Part shown: piece by piece, positions 18,630-27,075 of the stretch
How positions within the stretch are numbered: the stretch's first letter is position 1
Layout of the letters: each line of letters begins with the position of its first letter
NCBI RefSeq assembly: GCF_003751625.1
Contig: NZ_RJUL01000002.1
Location: 248,001-312,000 of the forward strand
Direction of reading: 5' to 3'
DNA length: 64,000 bases
From: Gallaecimonas pentaromativorans
Lineage (GTDB): Bacteria > Pseudomonadota > Gammaproteobacteria > Enterobacterales > Gallaecimonadaceae
Program-made: the position numbers and the translations under genes
The notes under the pieces: generated by a model
Told to the model about the DNA's origin: nothing
The model's database searches: none
Seen by the model: only the letters and a program-made list of their open reading frames with translations

Positions 18630-18668
18630 AAAAAAACCGGTTTGAGGTGAGTCTACCCCAAACCGGCC
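18630..18668 (-). terminator. terminator of fabB
   Basis: The stem CCGGTTTGAGG / CCCCAAACCGG (one mismatch) with an eight-base loop is followed on the minus strand by seven T. It lies 13 bases beyond the fabB stop. Confidence 0.85.
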
Positions 18669-18680
18669 TGTTAGGGAGCC

Positions 18681-19895
18681 TTAGCCCTGGTAGCGTTTCA
18701 TCACCAAAGAGGCGTTGGTGCCGCCAAAGCCGAAGCTGTTGGACATTACCACATCCAGTTTGGCGTCGGTGGCTGCGCGGATAACCGGCATGCCGTCGGC
18801 TTTCTCGTCGAGGTTCTCGATGTTGACGGACGGGGCGATAAAGCCGTGCTCCATCATCAGCAGCGAGTAAATAGCCTCGTGCACACCGGCGGCGCCCAGG
18901 GCGTGGCCGGTCATAGCCTTGGTGGCGGAGATGGCCGGCACTTTGTCACCAAAGAGGGTGCGGATGGCTTCCAGCTCTTTAACGTCACCCACCGGGGTGG
19001 AGGTGCCGTGGGTGTTGATGTAGTCGATAGCGCCGTCCACGCCTTGCATGGCCATCTGCATGCAGCGAAGGGCGCCTTCGCCGCTGGGGGCAACCATGTC
19101 GTAGCCGTCGGAGGTGGCGCCATAGCCAACGATCTCAGCGTAAATCTTGGCGCCGCGAGCCAGGGCGTGTTCCAGCTCTTCCACCACCACCATGCCGCCG
19201 CCGCCGGAAATCACGAAACCGTCACGGTCGGCGTCATAGGTGCGGGAGGCTTTGTCTGGGGTGTCGTTGTATTTGGTAGACAGGGCGCCCATGGCGTCGA
19301 ACATCATGGCCAGGGTCCAATCCACTTCTTCACCGCCACCGGCAAACACCACGTCCTGTTTACCCAGTTGGATAAGCTCGGCGGCGTGGCCGATACAGTG
19401 GGCAGAGGTGGAGCAGGCGGAGCTGATGGAGTAGTTCACGCCCTTGATTTTAAAGGGCGTAGCCAGGCAGGCAGAGACGGTAGACGACATGGTGCGCGGC
19501 ACCATGTAGGGGCCAACACGCTTGACGCCTTTTTCGCGCAGGGTGTCGATGGCCAGGCTCTGGTTCTTGCTGGAGGCGCCACCGGAGCCGGCAACGATAC
19601 CGGTACGGATATTGGACACCTGCTCTTCAGCAAGGCCTGCGTCCGCGATGGCTTGCTCCATGGCAATGTAGGCATAACCGGCGGCTTCACCCATAAAGCG
19701 GATGGCTTTACGGTCGATGTGCTCGCTGATATCCAGCTTCACATCACCCCAAACCTGGGACCGCAGCCCCTGCTCAACAAACTGCTGGGAATGGGTAATA
19801 CCGCTCTTACCGGCTTTCAGGGACGCCAGCACTTCCTCTGCGTTGTTGCCGATGCTGGACACAACGCCCAGACCGGTGATCACGACGCGCTTCAT
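18681..19895 (-). CDS. fabB: beta-ketoacyl-ACP synthase I
   Basis: A 404-residue condensing enzyme (E. coli 406) that elongates acyl-ACP and is needed for unsaturated fatty acids. Of two adjacent ATGs the second ([18 protein letters not shown]) has proper spacing from GAGG. The catalytic Cys161 is in [11 protein letters not shown], with the two His residues in [11 protein letters not shown] and [13 protein letters not shown] and the C-terminal [10 protein letters not shown]. It is divergent from mnmC as in E. coli. A half-match to a FadR box lies about 55 bases upstream (see findings). Confidence 0.97.
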   Translation of the reverse strand: MKRVVITGLGVVSSIGNNAEEVLASLKAGKSGITHSQQFVEQGLRSQVWGDVKLDISEHIDRKAIRFMGEAAGYAYIAMEQAIADAGLAEEQVSNIRTGIVAGSGGASSKNQSLAIDTLREKGVKRVGPYMVPRTMSSTVSACLATPFKIKGVNYSISSACSTSAHCIGHAAELIQLGKQDVVFAGGGEEVDWTLAMMFDAMGALSTKYNDTPDKASRTYDADRDGFVISGGGGMVVVEELEHALARGAKIYAEIVGYGATSDGYDMVAPSGEGALRCMQMAMQGVDGAIDYINTHGTSTPVGDVKELEAIRTLFGDKVPAISATKAMTGHALGAAGVHEAIYSLLMMEHGFIAPSVNIENLDEKADGMPVIRAATDAKLDVVMSNSFGFGGTNASLVMKRYQG

Positions 19896-20018
19896 CATGC
19901 CTCACTTAATTAATTGCATTAACCCTATGGTACGCAAAGGAACCTGGGGAAGTGGTCGGCTTTCCCCATGGCCCAACATCCATGCCGAGGGTAGAATACG
20001 CCACCCTAAGCTCTGGGA

Positions 20019-21917
20019 ATGACAACAATGCGACAGGCCGCCATACATTTCAATGAACAGGGTACTCCGGTAGCCCAAGACTTTGATGACGTTTACTTTT
20101 CCAACGCATCGGGCCTTGAAGAAAGTCGCTTCGTGTTCCTGCGCAATAACGGCCTGCCCCAGCGCTTTAGCGATCACCAAGGGGCCTTTGTTATCGCCGA
20201 AACCGGCTTTGGCACCGGCCTTAATTTCCTGGCCGCCTGGCAGGCTTTTAATGAACACGCCGGCCCCAAGGCCAGGCTGCACTTTATCTCCACCGAGAAA
20301 TTCCCCCTAAGCCGCAGCGATTTAACCGCTGCCCTTAATGCCTGGCCCGAACTTGCCGCGCTCTCAGGGCAGCTTATCGAGCAATACCCCGACGCCGTGG
20401 AAGGCTGCCATCGCCTGCTGTTTGGCAAGGTCACCCTGGACTTGTGGCTGGGGGACATCAAAGATCTGCTGCCAAGCTGGCAGCGCCCCCAAGGGGGCCT
20501 GGTAGACGCCTGGTTTTTAGACGGCTTTGCCCCGGCTAAAAACCCCGAGATGTGGCAGCAAAGCCTGTTTGATGCCATGGCCAAGCTTGCCAAACCCGGG
20601 GGCACCTTTGCCACCTTTACCGCCGCCGGTTTTGTGCGCCGGGGCCTGAGTGCCGCCGGCTTTGCCGCCAACAAAGTGCCGGGCTTTGGCAGCAAAAGGG
20701 AGATGCTGGCAGGGTGCCTGGCAGCGCCCAGCACCGAGCCTGCAGCCACTATTTATCAAAGGCGCCCGGCGAAGAAGCTTGGCAAGGTGGCCATTATTGG
20801 TGCGGGTATTGCTGGCGCTGCCTGCGCCTGGCAGCTAAAGCGCCGGGGCATCGAAGCAACACTTTTTTGTAAAGACAATCGGGCCGCCGTCGGCGCCTCA
20901 GGTAACCCCCAAGGGGCGCTCTACCCGCTGTTAAACATTGACCAAGACGCCGTCAGCCAGCTTTTTGCCAGCGCCTTTGGCTACAGCCGCCGCATTGCCA
21001 TTAAAAGCGGCATTCCCCAAGGTCTCGACGGCCTGCTGCAACTGGCGCTGGACGACAAGCTCAAGGCCCGCTACCCGCGCTTGGCCGAAGGCTATCCGGC
21101 CCTTTGCCGCTATGTGAACGAGGAAGAGGCCAGCACTCTGGCCGGGGTATCCCTGCCCTACCCTGGCCTTTACTTTGAAAAGGCGGGCTGGCTGAAGCCG
21201 CCGGCGCTGGTGGACTGGCTGCTAGCGGGCAGCAAGGTGCAGTTTGATGTCGAGGTCACCGGCTTTAGCCAAAGCGCCGAGGGTTGGCAGCTTTTGGCCG
21301 GGGATACCGTGCTGGGCACTTTTGATAACCTTATCCTCGCCGCCGGCCCCGGCAATATTGCCCTTGCCGACAAGCTGCCGCTTACCGCCGTGCGCGGGCA
21401 AATCAGCCAGGTCAAAGCCGAAGGCTCCCTTGCCAGCCTTAACACCGTGCTGTGCCACAACGGCTATATGACGCCGCCCGAGGCAGGGGCCCTTTGTATC
21501 GGCGCCAGCTTTGTACGCCAGGATTTGGATATCGCCGTGCGGGATGAAGAGCACCAAGAGAATCTCGCCAAGATGCAGCAAAGCTTCCCAGGTGCCGATT
21601 GGCTGCCGGAGGAGGTGGTGGGCGGTAATGCCGGCACCCGGGTGGTACTGCGGGACCACCTGCCGGTAGTGGGCGCCCTGCCCGATCCGGCCGGTTTTGA
21701 GGGCAAGAGTGAATGCGAGATGGCGGCTACCGAATATGAAGGAGTCTGGCTACTGGGTGGCCTTGGCGCCCGCGGCGTCACCTCGGGGCTTTTGTGCGCC
21801 GATGTACTGGTGTCGCAAATGCTGGCCGAGCCGCTGCCGCTGCCTAAGCCGGTGCTGGATGCCATCATGCCCAATCGGTTTTGGGTTCGCAGGCTTAAGA
21901 AGGGCCTTGCTTTCTAA
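20019..21917 (+). CDS. mnmC: bifunctional tRNA mnm5s2U biosynthesis protein
   Basis: A 632-residue fusion (E. coli 668). Residues 1-250 are the SAM-dependent methyltransferase domain (GFGTGLNF at 63-70, LDGFAPAKNPEMW), which performs the last methylation. Residues about 257-632 are the FAD-dependent oxidase domain (VAIIGAGIAGAACAWQL) that removes carboxymethyl from cmnm5s2U34 in tRNAs. The conserved fabB neighbourhood supports the call. The terminator after it is shared with yfcL. Confidence 0.96.
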   Translation: MTTMRQAAIHFNEQGTPVAQDFDDVYFSNASGLEESRFVFLRNNGLPQRFSDHQGAFVIAETGFGTGLNFLAAWQAFNEHAGPKARLHFISTEKFPLSRSDLTAALNAWPELAALSGQLIEQYPDAVEGCHRLLFGKVTLDLWLGDIKDLLPSWQRPQGGLVDAWFLDGFAPAKNPEMWQQSLFDAMAKLAKPGGTFATFTAAGFVRRGLSAAGFAANKVPGFGSKREMLAGCLAAPSTEPAATIYQRRPAKKLGKVAIIGAGIAGAACAWQLKRRGIEATLFCKDNRAAVGASGNPQGALYPLLNIDQDAVSQLFASAFGYSRRIAIKSGIPQGLDGLLQLALDDKLKARYPRLAEGYPALCRYVNEEEASTLAGVSLPYPGLYFEKAGWLKPPALVDWLLAGSKVQFDVEVTGFSQSAEGWQLLAGDTVLGTFDNLILAAGPGNIALADKLPLTAVRGQISQVKAEGSLASLNTVLCHNGYMTPPEAGALCIGASFVRQDLDIAVRDEEHQENLAKMQQSFPGADWLPEEVVGGNAGTRVVLRDHLPVVGALPDPAGFEGKSECEMAATEYEGVWLLGGLGARGVTSGLLCADVLVSQMLAEPLPLPKPVLDAIMPNRFWVRRLKKGLAF

Positions 21918-21951
21918 ACGCAGGCGCATAGCGAGGGAAGCCAATAAAACC

Positions 21952-22003
21952 AAAAAGGCCCGGGTTAGTGCAGTGCAGACCTGCGTCAAACCCGGGCCTT
22001 TTT
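21952..22003. terminator. bidirectional terminator between mnmC and yfcL
   Basis: A 15-bp stem AAAAAGGCCCGGGTT / AACCCGGGCCTTTTT with a 22-base internal loop has A and T tracts on both sides, between two convergent genes. Confidence 0.85.
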
Positions 22004-22025
22004 ATTCGCAAGCGCAGTAGCGCCT

Positions 22026-22295
22026 TTACTGGCTCACCCGCTCCCAAAGACCCACTACCAGCGCCTGATCCTGAGGGTTCAACTCGCCCGCTTCGATGGC
22101 TTTATTGAGGCTGGCTTTTACCCGCACTTTCAGCTCTGCCACTTGCGGCTCAGCCTCTTCCAGCTCGTATTGGCCAGCCGAAAGGCTAACGTGGCCTTGC
22201 AGGTAGCCACTGGCGAACAGATCGTCGTCGCTGCCGGTTACGACCAAATCGTCAAGCTGGGTTTGGATATTGTCTAGAAACTGCTGGTAAGCCAT
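22026..22295 (-). CDS. yfcL: YfcL family protein
   Basis: An 89-residue acidic protein (E. coli YfcL 92). The family signature SDDDLFASGYLQGHVSL and the C-terminal KAIEAGELNPQDQALV match YfcL closely. Function is unknown. It starts one base after the upstream gene stops, at the end of the prmB-aroC-epmC-NADK operon. Confidence 0.9.
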   Translation of the reverse strand: MAYQQFLDNIQTQLDDLVVTGSDDDLFASGYLQGHVSLSAGQYELEEAEPQVAELKVRVKASLNKAIEAGELNPQDQALVVGLWERVSQ

Positions 22296-22296
22296 A

Positions 22297-23406
22297 TCAG
22301 TCCGTCGGGTTGGCGGCCCGGTACATAACGCTGTCCCGATAGCCGGTAATGATGGGGTAAATACCGGTGAGCTCTCGGTCTAGCGCCGCGTCGCCGGTAT
22401 CGATGATAAGGGGGCGCCCATCCAGGGCTTGTAATTTGCGCTTGGTGGCCACCACCAGGATGTTATCGCGGCCGATGGCGCGAATGACCCTGGGGCTCAG
22501 CTGCTGGTTGCCGCGGCCAAAAAGATGGCCCTGGCCACCAATCAGGGTGATCACCAGCTTGGTGCCGGGAGTAATGGCCTCAAAGAGCTGCGCTTCGGTG
22601 AGATCGCTCGCCAAAAGCTGCTCGTCCTCGATAAGGTCGACCCCCAGCAGGGTGTTGTGAAGGCCCAGTTCTTCCATGATAAAGGCCACTGTGCTGCCCG
22701 AGCCCATCACAAAGCGCGCTCCAGGCTCCATGCGGCTGATAACCTCGCTGGCGATATCGTGCAGCACCAGTTCGTCCGATTCCTTGCCGCCCTGCTTGAC
22801 CGCCTGCACGTAACGCAAGGAGCTGGGTATGCGCATCTCGCCAAAACGTTTGGCACGCACCACCCCTTGGCGAAACTGGCTCTCGTCGATGTCCATCACA
22901 TCGGCGTCCACCAGGCTCAAAAGCTCGCCCCGGTGCAAGGAGGCAATCAGCTCTCCGGCCGCCTTGGGGGTAACGGCGTAAACGCCAGAATGGATTTTGC
23001 AGCCGGCGGGTACCCCCAGTACCGGCAGTGTTTCTTCCACTACCGCGCAGATATCCCGCGCCGTGCCGTCGCCGCCGGCAAACAGCAACAGCTCAACATG
23101 ACTATCCAGTAGCGCCTTGGCGGCCGCTTTGGAGTCTTCGGCAGAGGTGAGTTCAGGCGCCTGGTAGGCCACCTCAAAGGTAAAGCCCATCTCGCTCAGG
23201 AGATCGGCGCCCATCTCCCCGGAGGCGGTGATAAAAGACAGCTTATCTTTTACCGCCACTAAGGGCTCCAGGGCGATGCGGGTGCGGTTATTGGCCTGCT
23301 TGACGGCGCCGCGCGCCAGGGCTTCTTCAACGACACCGTCGCTACCCTTAAGGGCAACACTGCCACCGACGCCTGCCACTGGGTTGATGATAAGGCCAAG
23401 CTTCAT
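22297..23406 (-). CDS. ATP-NAD kinase-like protein (COG3199)
   Basis: A 369-residue protein. The N-terminus LGLIINPVAGVGG and the GGDGT motif at residues 111-115 are those of the NAD-kinase/diacylglycerol-kinase fold. The overall sequence, with LIGGQGHLFGRGNQQLSPRVI and PLIIDTGDAALD, fits the COG3199 group, which is distinct from the housekeeping NadK. The phosphoryl donor and acceptor cannot be told from sequence. It overlaps epmC by four bases (ATGA), so translation is coupled. Confidence 0.85.
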   Translation of the reverse strand: MKLGLIINPVAGVGGSVALKGSDGVVEEALARGAVKQANNRTRIALEPLVAVKDKLSFITASGEMGADLLSEMGFTFEVAYQAPELTSAEDSKAAAKALLDSHVELLLFAGGDGTARDICAVVEETLPVLGVPAGCKIHSGVYAVTPKAAGELIASLHRGELLSLVDADVMDIDESQFRQGVVRAKRFGEMRIPSSLRYVQAVKQGGKESDELVLHDIASEVISRMEPGARFVMGSGSTVAFIMEELGLHNTLLGVDLIEDEQLLASDLTEAQLFEAITPGTKLVITLIGGQGHLFGRGNQQLSPRVIRAIGRDNILVVATKRKLQALDGRPLIIDTGDAALDRELTGIYPIITGYRDSVMYRAANPTD

Positions 23407-23939
23407 AGCGCCTCCGGCAAAGGAAAATCTGCCGCCACCGGCGGCTTTTGGCCATAGAACGTCGCCAGAGCCGCCATAAAGCGGGCGGCGCGGGGAGGGA
23501 AACCATCTTCTGCGTAGCGCAGCACCTGGCCGTGCACCTTGCGCTGAAAGCCGGCCCGGTCCGGCTCGGCGCTACCGCTTAGGTTGTCGGTGCTGACGTT
23601 AAAGCGAAAACCGGCTGCCGCGCACAGGCCCCATTCGATGGCCTGAGGCTTGACTTCAACGGCTTCAAAGGCCTGTTGCTGGGCGTCGTCGCGGCCGTCG
23701 GGGCAGTACCAGTAGCCATAATCCACCTGCTGGCGGCGCTTTTCCCCGGCCAGGCACCAATGGGCGATCTCATGAAGGCCAGAAGCGTAGTAGCCGTGTG
23801 CAAACACCACCCGGTGATGGGGGTTGTCGCTGTCTGCCGGCAGATAAATAGGCTCGTCGTCGCCTCTGACCAGCACCGTGTTGTGGCTGGCCAGGAAGCA
23901 ATCGTTAAAGAGCATGATGAGGTCGGAATATTGGTGCAT
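23403..23939 (-). CDS. epmC: elongation factor P hydroxylase
   Basis: A 178-residue protein (YfcM family) from the ATG at 23939, where MHQYSDLIMLFNDCF matches the family start. It hydroxylates the lysylated lysine of EF-P in E. coli. Metal-binding candidates are His56 and His60 in GLHEIAHW, with Glu residues in AVEVKPQAIEWG. The EpmA and EpmB partners are not in this window. It lies five bases after aroC. Confidence 0.92.
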   Translation of the reverse strand: MHQYSDLIMLFNDCFLASHNTVLVRGDDEPIYLPADSDNPHHRVVFAHGYYASGLHEIAHWCLAGEKRRQQVDYGYWYCPDGRDDAQQQAFEAVEVKPQAIEWGLCAAAGFRFNVSTDNLSGSAEPDRAGFQRKVHGQVLRYAEDGFPPRAARFMAALATFYGQKPPVAADFPLPEAL

Positions 23940-23944
23940 ACGGC

Positions 23945-25009
23945 TTAAATGCGTCCGGTTTGTCCTCGGTGGCGCAGCCAGTGGTCCATCAGGGTCAACG
24001 CCAGCATGGCTTCGGCGATGGGAACAGCGCGAATGCCTACACAAGGGTCGTGGCGGCCTTTGGTAACCACTTCCACGGCGTTGCCGTCTACATCAATGCT
24101 GCGCCCCGGCACCTTGATGCTGGAGGTTGGCTTGAGAGCGATGTTGACGCTGATGCTCTGGCCGGTGCTGATACCGCCCAAAATGCCACCGGCATGGTTG
24201 GTGAGGAACCCCTCGTCCGGGGTTATCTCGTCGCGGTGCTCGGAGCCGCGCTGGCGGGCCGCTTCAAAGCCGTCGCCAATTTCCACGCCCTTGACGGCGT
24301 TGATGCACATCATTGCCTTGGCGATATCGGCATCGAGACGGTCAAACACCGGCTCGCCGAGGCCCACCGGCACGCCGCTGGCTTCGACCATGATTTTGGC
24401 GCCAACCGAATCCCCTTCTTTTTTGATGGCCCGCAGCAACTCGTCCAAATCGTCCAGTTTGTCGGGGTTACCGCAGAAAAAGGGGTTTTGCTCCACCTGG
24501 CTCCAATCGGTAACCGGGCAGTCCACCTCGCCCATGGCCACCAGGGCGCCGCGGATGGTCACGCCAAATTGCGCCAGCCATTTTTTGGCGATGGCACCGG
24601 CCGCTACCCGCATCGCGGTTTCGCGGGCGCTGGAACGGCCACCGCCGCGATAATCGCGCAGGCCGTACTTGTGGTGATAGCCGTAGTCGGCATGGCCGGG
24701 GCGAAACTGGCGGGCTATTTCGGAGTAATCCTGAGAGCGCTGATCGGTGTTTTCAATCAGCAGACCAATGGGGGTACCGGTGGTTTTGCCCTCAAAGGTG
24801 CCAGAGAGGATTTTGACTTGATCGGGCTCCTGGCGCGGCGTGGTGTAGCGTGAAGTGCCGGGGCGGCGGCGGTCTAAATCGTGCTGGAGATCCGCCTCGG
24901 TCAGCTCAAGCCCAGGGGGGCAGCCGTCAACAATGGCGCCCAGGGCCAGGCCGTGGCTTTCGCCAAAGGTGGTGACGGTAAAGATGGTGCCAAAGGTGTT
25001 GCCGGCCAT
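23945..25009 (-). CDS. aroC: chorismate synthase
   Basis: A 354-residue FMN-dependent enzyme that converts EPSP to chorismate, the last shared step of aromatic synthesis. Signature motifs are [46 protein letters not shown] and the C-terminal [18 protein letters not shown]. Length is close to E. coli (361). It is two bases from prmB in a tight operon. Confidence 0.97.
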   Translation of the reverse strand: MAGNTFGTIFTVTTFGESHGLALGAIVDGCPPGLELTEADLQHDLDRRRPGTSRYTTPRQEPDQVKILSGTFEGKTTGTPIGLLIENTDQRSQDYSEIARQFRPGHADYGYHHKYGLRDYRGGGRSSARETAMRVAAGAIAKKWLAQFGVTIRGALVAMGEVDCPVTDWSQVEQNPFFCGNPDKLDDLDELLRAIKKEGDSVGAKIMVEASGVPVGLGEPVFDRLDADIAKAMMCINAVKGVEIGDGFEAARQRGSEHRDEITPDEGFLTNHAGGILGGISTGQSISVNIALKPTSSIKVPGRSIDVDGNAVEVVTKGRHDPCVGIRAVPIAEAMLALTLMDHWLRHRGQTGRI

Positions 25010-25011
25010 GG

Positions 25012-25950
25012 TTAATCCTTGTAGAGGCTGAACAGGTCAGCGTGCTGGTCCAGATCTTCCTTGGTAATAAGGAATACGCCACTGCCACCGCGCTCGAACT
25101 CCAGCCAGACGATGGGCAGTTCGGGGTACTGGTGGTTCATGTGCACTTCGCTGTTGCCCACTTCGCAAATCAAAATGCCGCCCTCTTTGAGGTGCTTGCC
25201 GGCATTGGCGAGGATGCGGTTCACCAATTTGAGGCCATCGGTGCCGGCAGCCAGAGCCACAGCGGGCTCGTGCTGGTATTCACCGGGCAAGTCCGACATG
25301 TCTTCGGCGTCAACATAAGGGGGGTTGGTAACGATAAGGTCGTACTTTTCACCCTCGGGAATGGCGCGGAACAGATCCGAGTGAATGGGGGTGACCTGGT
25401 GCAACATGCCATGTTCTTCGATGTTGCGCTCAGCGACCGCCAGGGCGTCTTTGGACAGATCGGTGATGTCCACTTCCGCTTCGGGGAAGTAATGGGCGCA
25501 AGCGATACCGATGCAGCCAGAGCCGGTGCAAAGGTCGAGAATACGGGTGACATCGCGACCATCCAGCCAGGGTGAGAAGCGCTGCTCAATCAGCTCGCCG
25601 ATGGGGGAGCGGGGAATAAGCACCCGCTCGTCCACATAAAAGGGCATGTGGCAGAACCAGGCCTGGTTGGTAATGTAAGGCACCGGCTTGCGCTCTTGGA
25701 TGCGCACCATGATGCGCTCAACAATGCGCTGGCGCTCAGACACGGTCAGGCGGGCATGGCGGGTGTCATTGTCGATATCAATGGGCAAGTAGAGGGTAGC
25801 CAGGACCAGGGCTACAGCTTCGTCCCAGGGGTTGTCGGTACCGTGGCCATAATAGATGTTGGCGGCGCTAAAGCGGCTGACGGCCCAGCGGATCATGTCC
25901 TGGATACTGTGAAGCTCGGCGACGGCTTCATCTAAAAAAATCTTGTCCAA
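25012..25950 (-). CDS. prmB: 50S ribosomal protein uL3 glutamine methyltransferase
   Basis: A 312-residue enzyme (E. coli 310) that methylates a Gln of ribosomal protein L3. The start is a TTG at 25950: GGGAGG lies seven bases upstream and the protein then aligns with the family N-terminus ([19 protein letters not shown]). No ATG or GTG is suitably placed. The SAM site is [10 protein letters not shown] and the Gln-binding motif NPPY is intact. First gene of the prmB-aroC-epmC-NADK-yfcL operon, divergent from smrB. Confidence 0.94.
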   Translation of the reverse strand: MDKIFLDEAVAELHSIQDMIRWAVSRFSAANIYYGHGTDNPWDEAVALVLATLYLPIDIDNDTRHARLTVSERQRIVERIMVRIQERKPVPYITNQAWFCHMPFYVDERVLIPRSPIGELIEQRFSPWLDGRDVTRILDLCTGSGCIGIACAHYFPEAEVDITDLSKDALAVAERNIEEHGMLHQVTPIHSDLFRAIPEGEKYDLIVTNPPYVDAEDMSDLPGEYQHEPAVALAAGTDGLKLVNRILANAGKHLKEGGILICEVGNSEVHMNHQYPELPIVWLEFERGGSGVFLITKEDLDQHADLFSLYKD

Positions 25951-26000
25951 TGCTACCTCCCATTTCAGCCCGGCACCGCGCTGGGCTACACTATGGCCCC

Positions 26001-26519
26001 ATGAAAAAGCCCCCCATCGACAACGACGAACTGGCACTTTTCCGTGAAGCCATGGCCGGTACCCGGCCGCTGGCGCAGGATACCATAGGCCATGACCGCC
26101 CGCGACGCCCCAAGCGCCGCCAATTAGCCGATCAAAAGACCGCCCGGGAGGCGAGCTTTTACTTTTCTGACAGCTACCAGCCCCACTTCGGCGAAAGCTG
26201 GCCCAATTACGTGCGAGATGGGGTGTCGGCCGGGGAGCTGAAAAAGTTGCGCCGGGGCGACTATGCCCCGGAAATGACCCTGGACCTGCACGGCATGACC
26301 CGCGAAAGTGCCAAGCTCGAATTGGTGGCGTTAATTGACCGGGCCATCAAAGATCAGGTGTTTTGCCTGTGCATATTGCATGGCATCGGCACTGGCGCGC
26401 TGAAAAAGCAGGTACCCAGTTGGCTGGCGCAGCACCCCAAGGTGCTGGCAATGCATTCGGCCACGAGGGAATACGGGGGCCAGGGGGCGCTGCTGGTACT
26501 GGTGGACTCAGTCCACTGA
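26001..26519 (+). CDS. smrB: SmrB endonuclease, ribosome rescue factor
   Basis: A 172-residue protein with a C-terminal Smr domain: [15 protein letters not shown] (DLHG at 95-98) and [16 protein letters not shown]. In E. coli SmrB cleaves mRNA at collided ribosomes; the N-terminal helix with LFREAMAG is thought to contact the ribosome. It is divergent from prmB as in E. coli. Its 3' end overlaps the convergent sixA by 12 bases. Confidence 0.92.
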   Translation: MKKPPIDNDELALFREAMAGTRPLAQDTIGHDRPRRPKRRQLADQKTAREASFYFSDSYQPHFGESWPNYVRDGVSAGELKKLRRGDYAPEMTLDLHGMTRESAKLELVALIDRAIKDQVFCLCILHGIGTGALKKQVPSWLAQHPKVLAMHSATREYGGQGALLVLVDSVH

Positions 26520-26966
26520 GGACAGTTGACGAAGGCTCACTTTGGCCTTGCCGTCTTCGATATCAATCACCACGATCTGTGCCGTAGCAAAGGCCATGGG
26601 CACTTCGCCGGGCACTAACTTCTCCACTAGGTAACAGACCAGCGGCATGTGGGAAACGATAAGCAGCCGCTCAATTTCTGGGGACGCCGCCACCAAATCT
26701 GCCACCGCCTGGGCATTGCCGTCAGGAGTAAGCTCGCTCAGCACCAAACGTTTAGGGCTGGCGCCTAGGGCGCGCAGGGCCTGGTCAGCAGTCTGCTGGG
26801 CACGCAAGTAGGTACTGACCCACAGTGCATCGGGTTGCCAATCCTGGCTCTTTAACCACTCTCCCTGAGCCTTGGCCTGTTGCTGGCCATGGAGGGTTAG
26901 CCGACGCTCGGCATCGTGGGTGATTTGCCCCTCGGCTTCGCCGTGGCGCATTACCAGGATCTGCAT
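26508..26966 (-). CDS. sixA: phosphohistidine phosphatase SixA
   Basis: A 152-residue histidine-phosphatase-family protein (E. coli 161). The catalytic RHG motif is at residues 7-9 (MRHGEAEG), with the second His in VSHMPLVCYL. SixA acts on phosphohistidines of phosphotransfer proteins, recently linked to the nitrogen PTS in E. coli. GGAG precedes the ATG by seven bases. Confidence 0.92.
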   Translation of the reverse strand: MQILVMRHGEAEGQITHDAERRLTLHGQQQAKAQGEWLKSQDWQPDALWVSTYLRAQQTADQALRALGASPKRLVLSELTPDGNAQAVADLVAASPEIERLLIVSHMPLVCYLVEKLVPGEVPMAFATAQIVVIDIEDGKAKVSLRQLSSVD

Positions 26967-27075
26967 GGTAAAACTCCAAAATAGATTGGTCGCGCAGTGT
27001 ACAGAAAGGCGCTGGCGTTTCCAATCTTACCAAGGATGGTCATAATGTAGGTTCTACCTCCCAACAGGGGCCATT

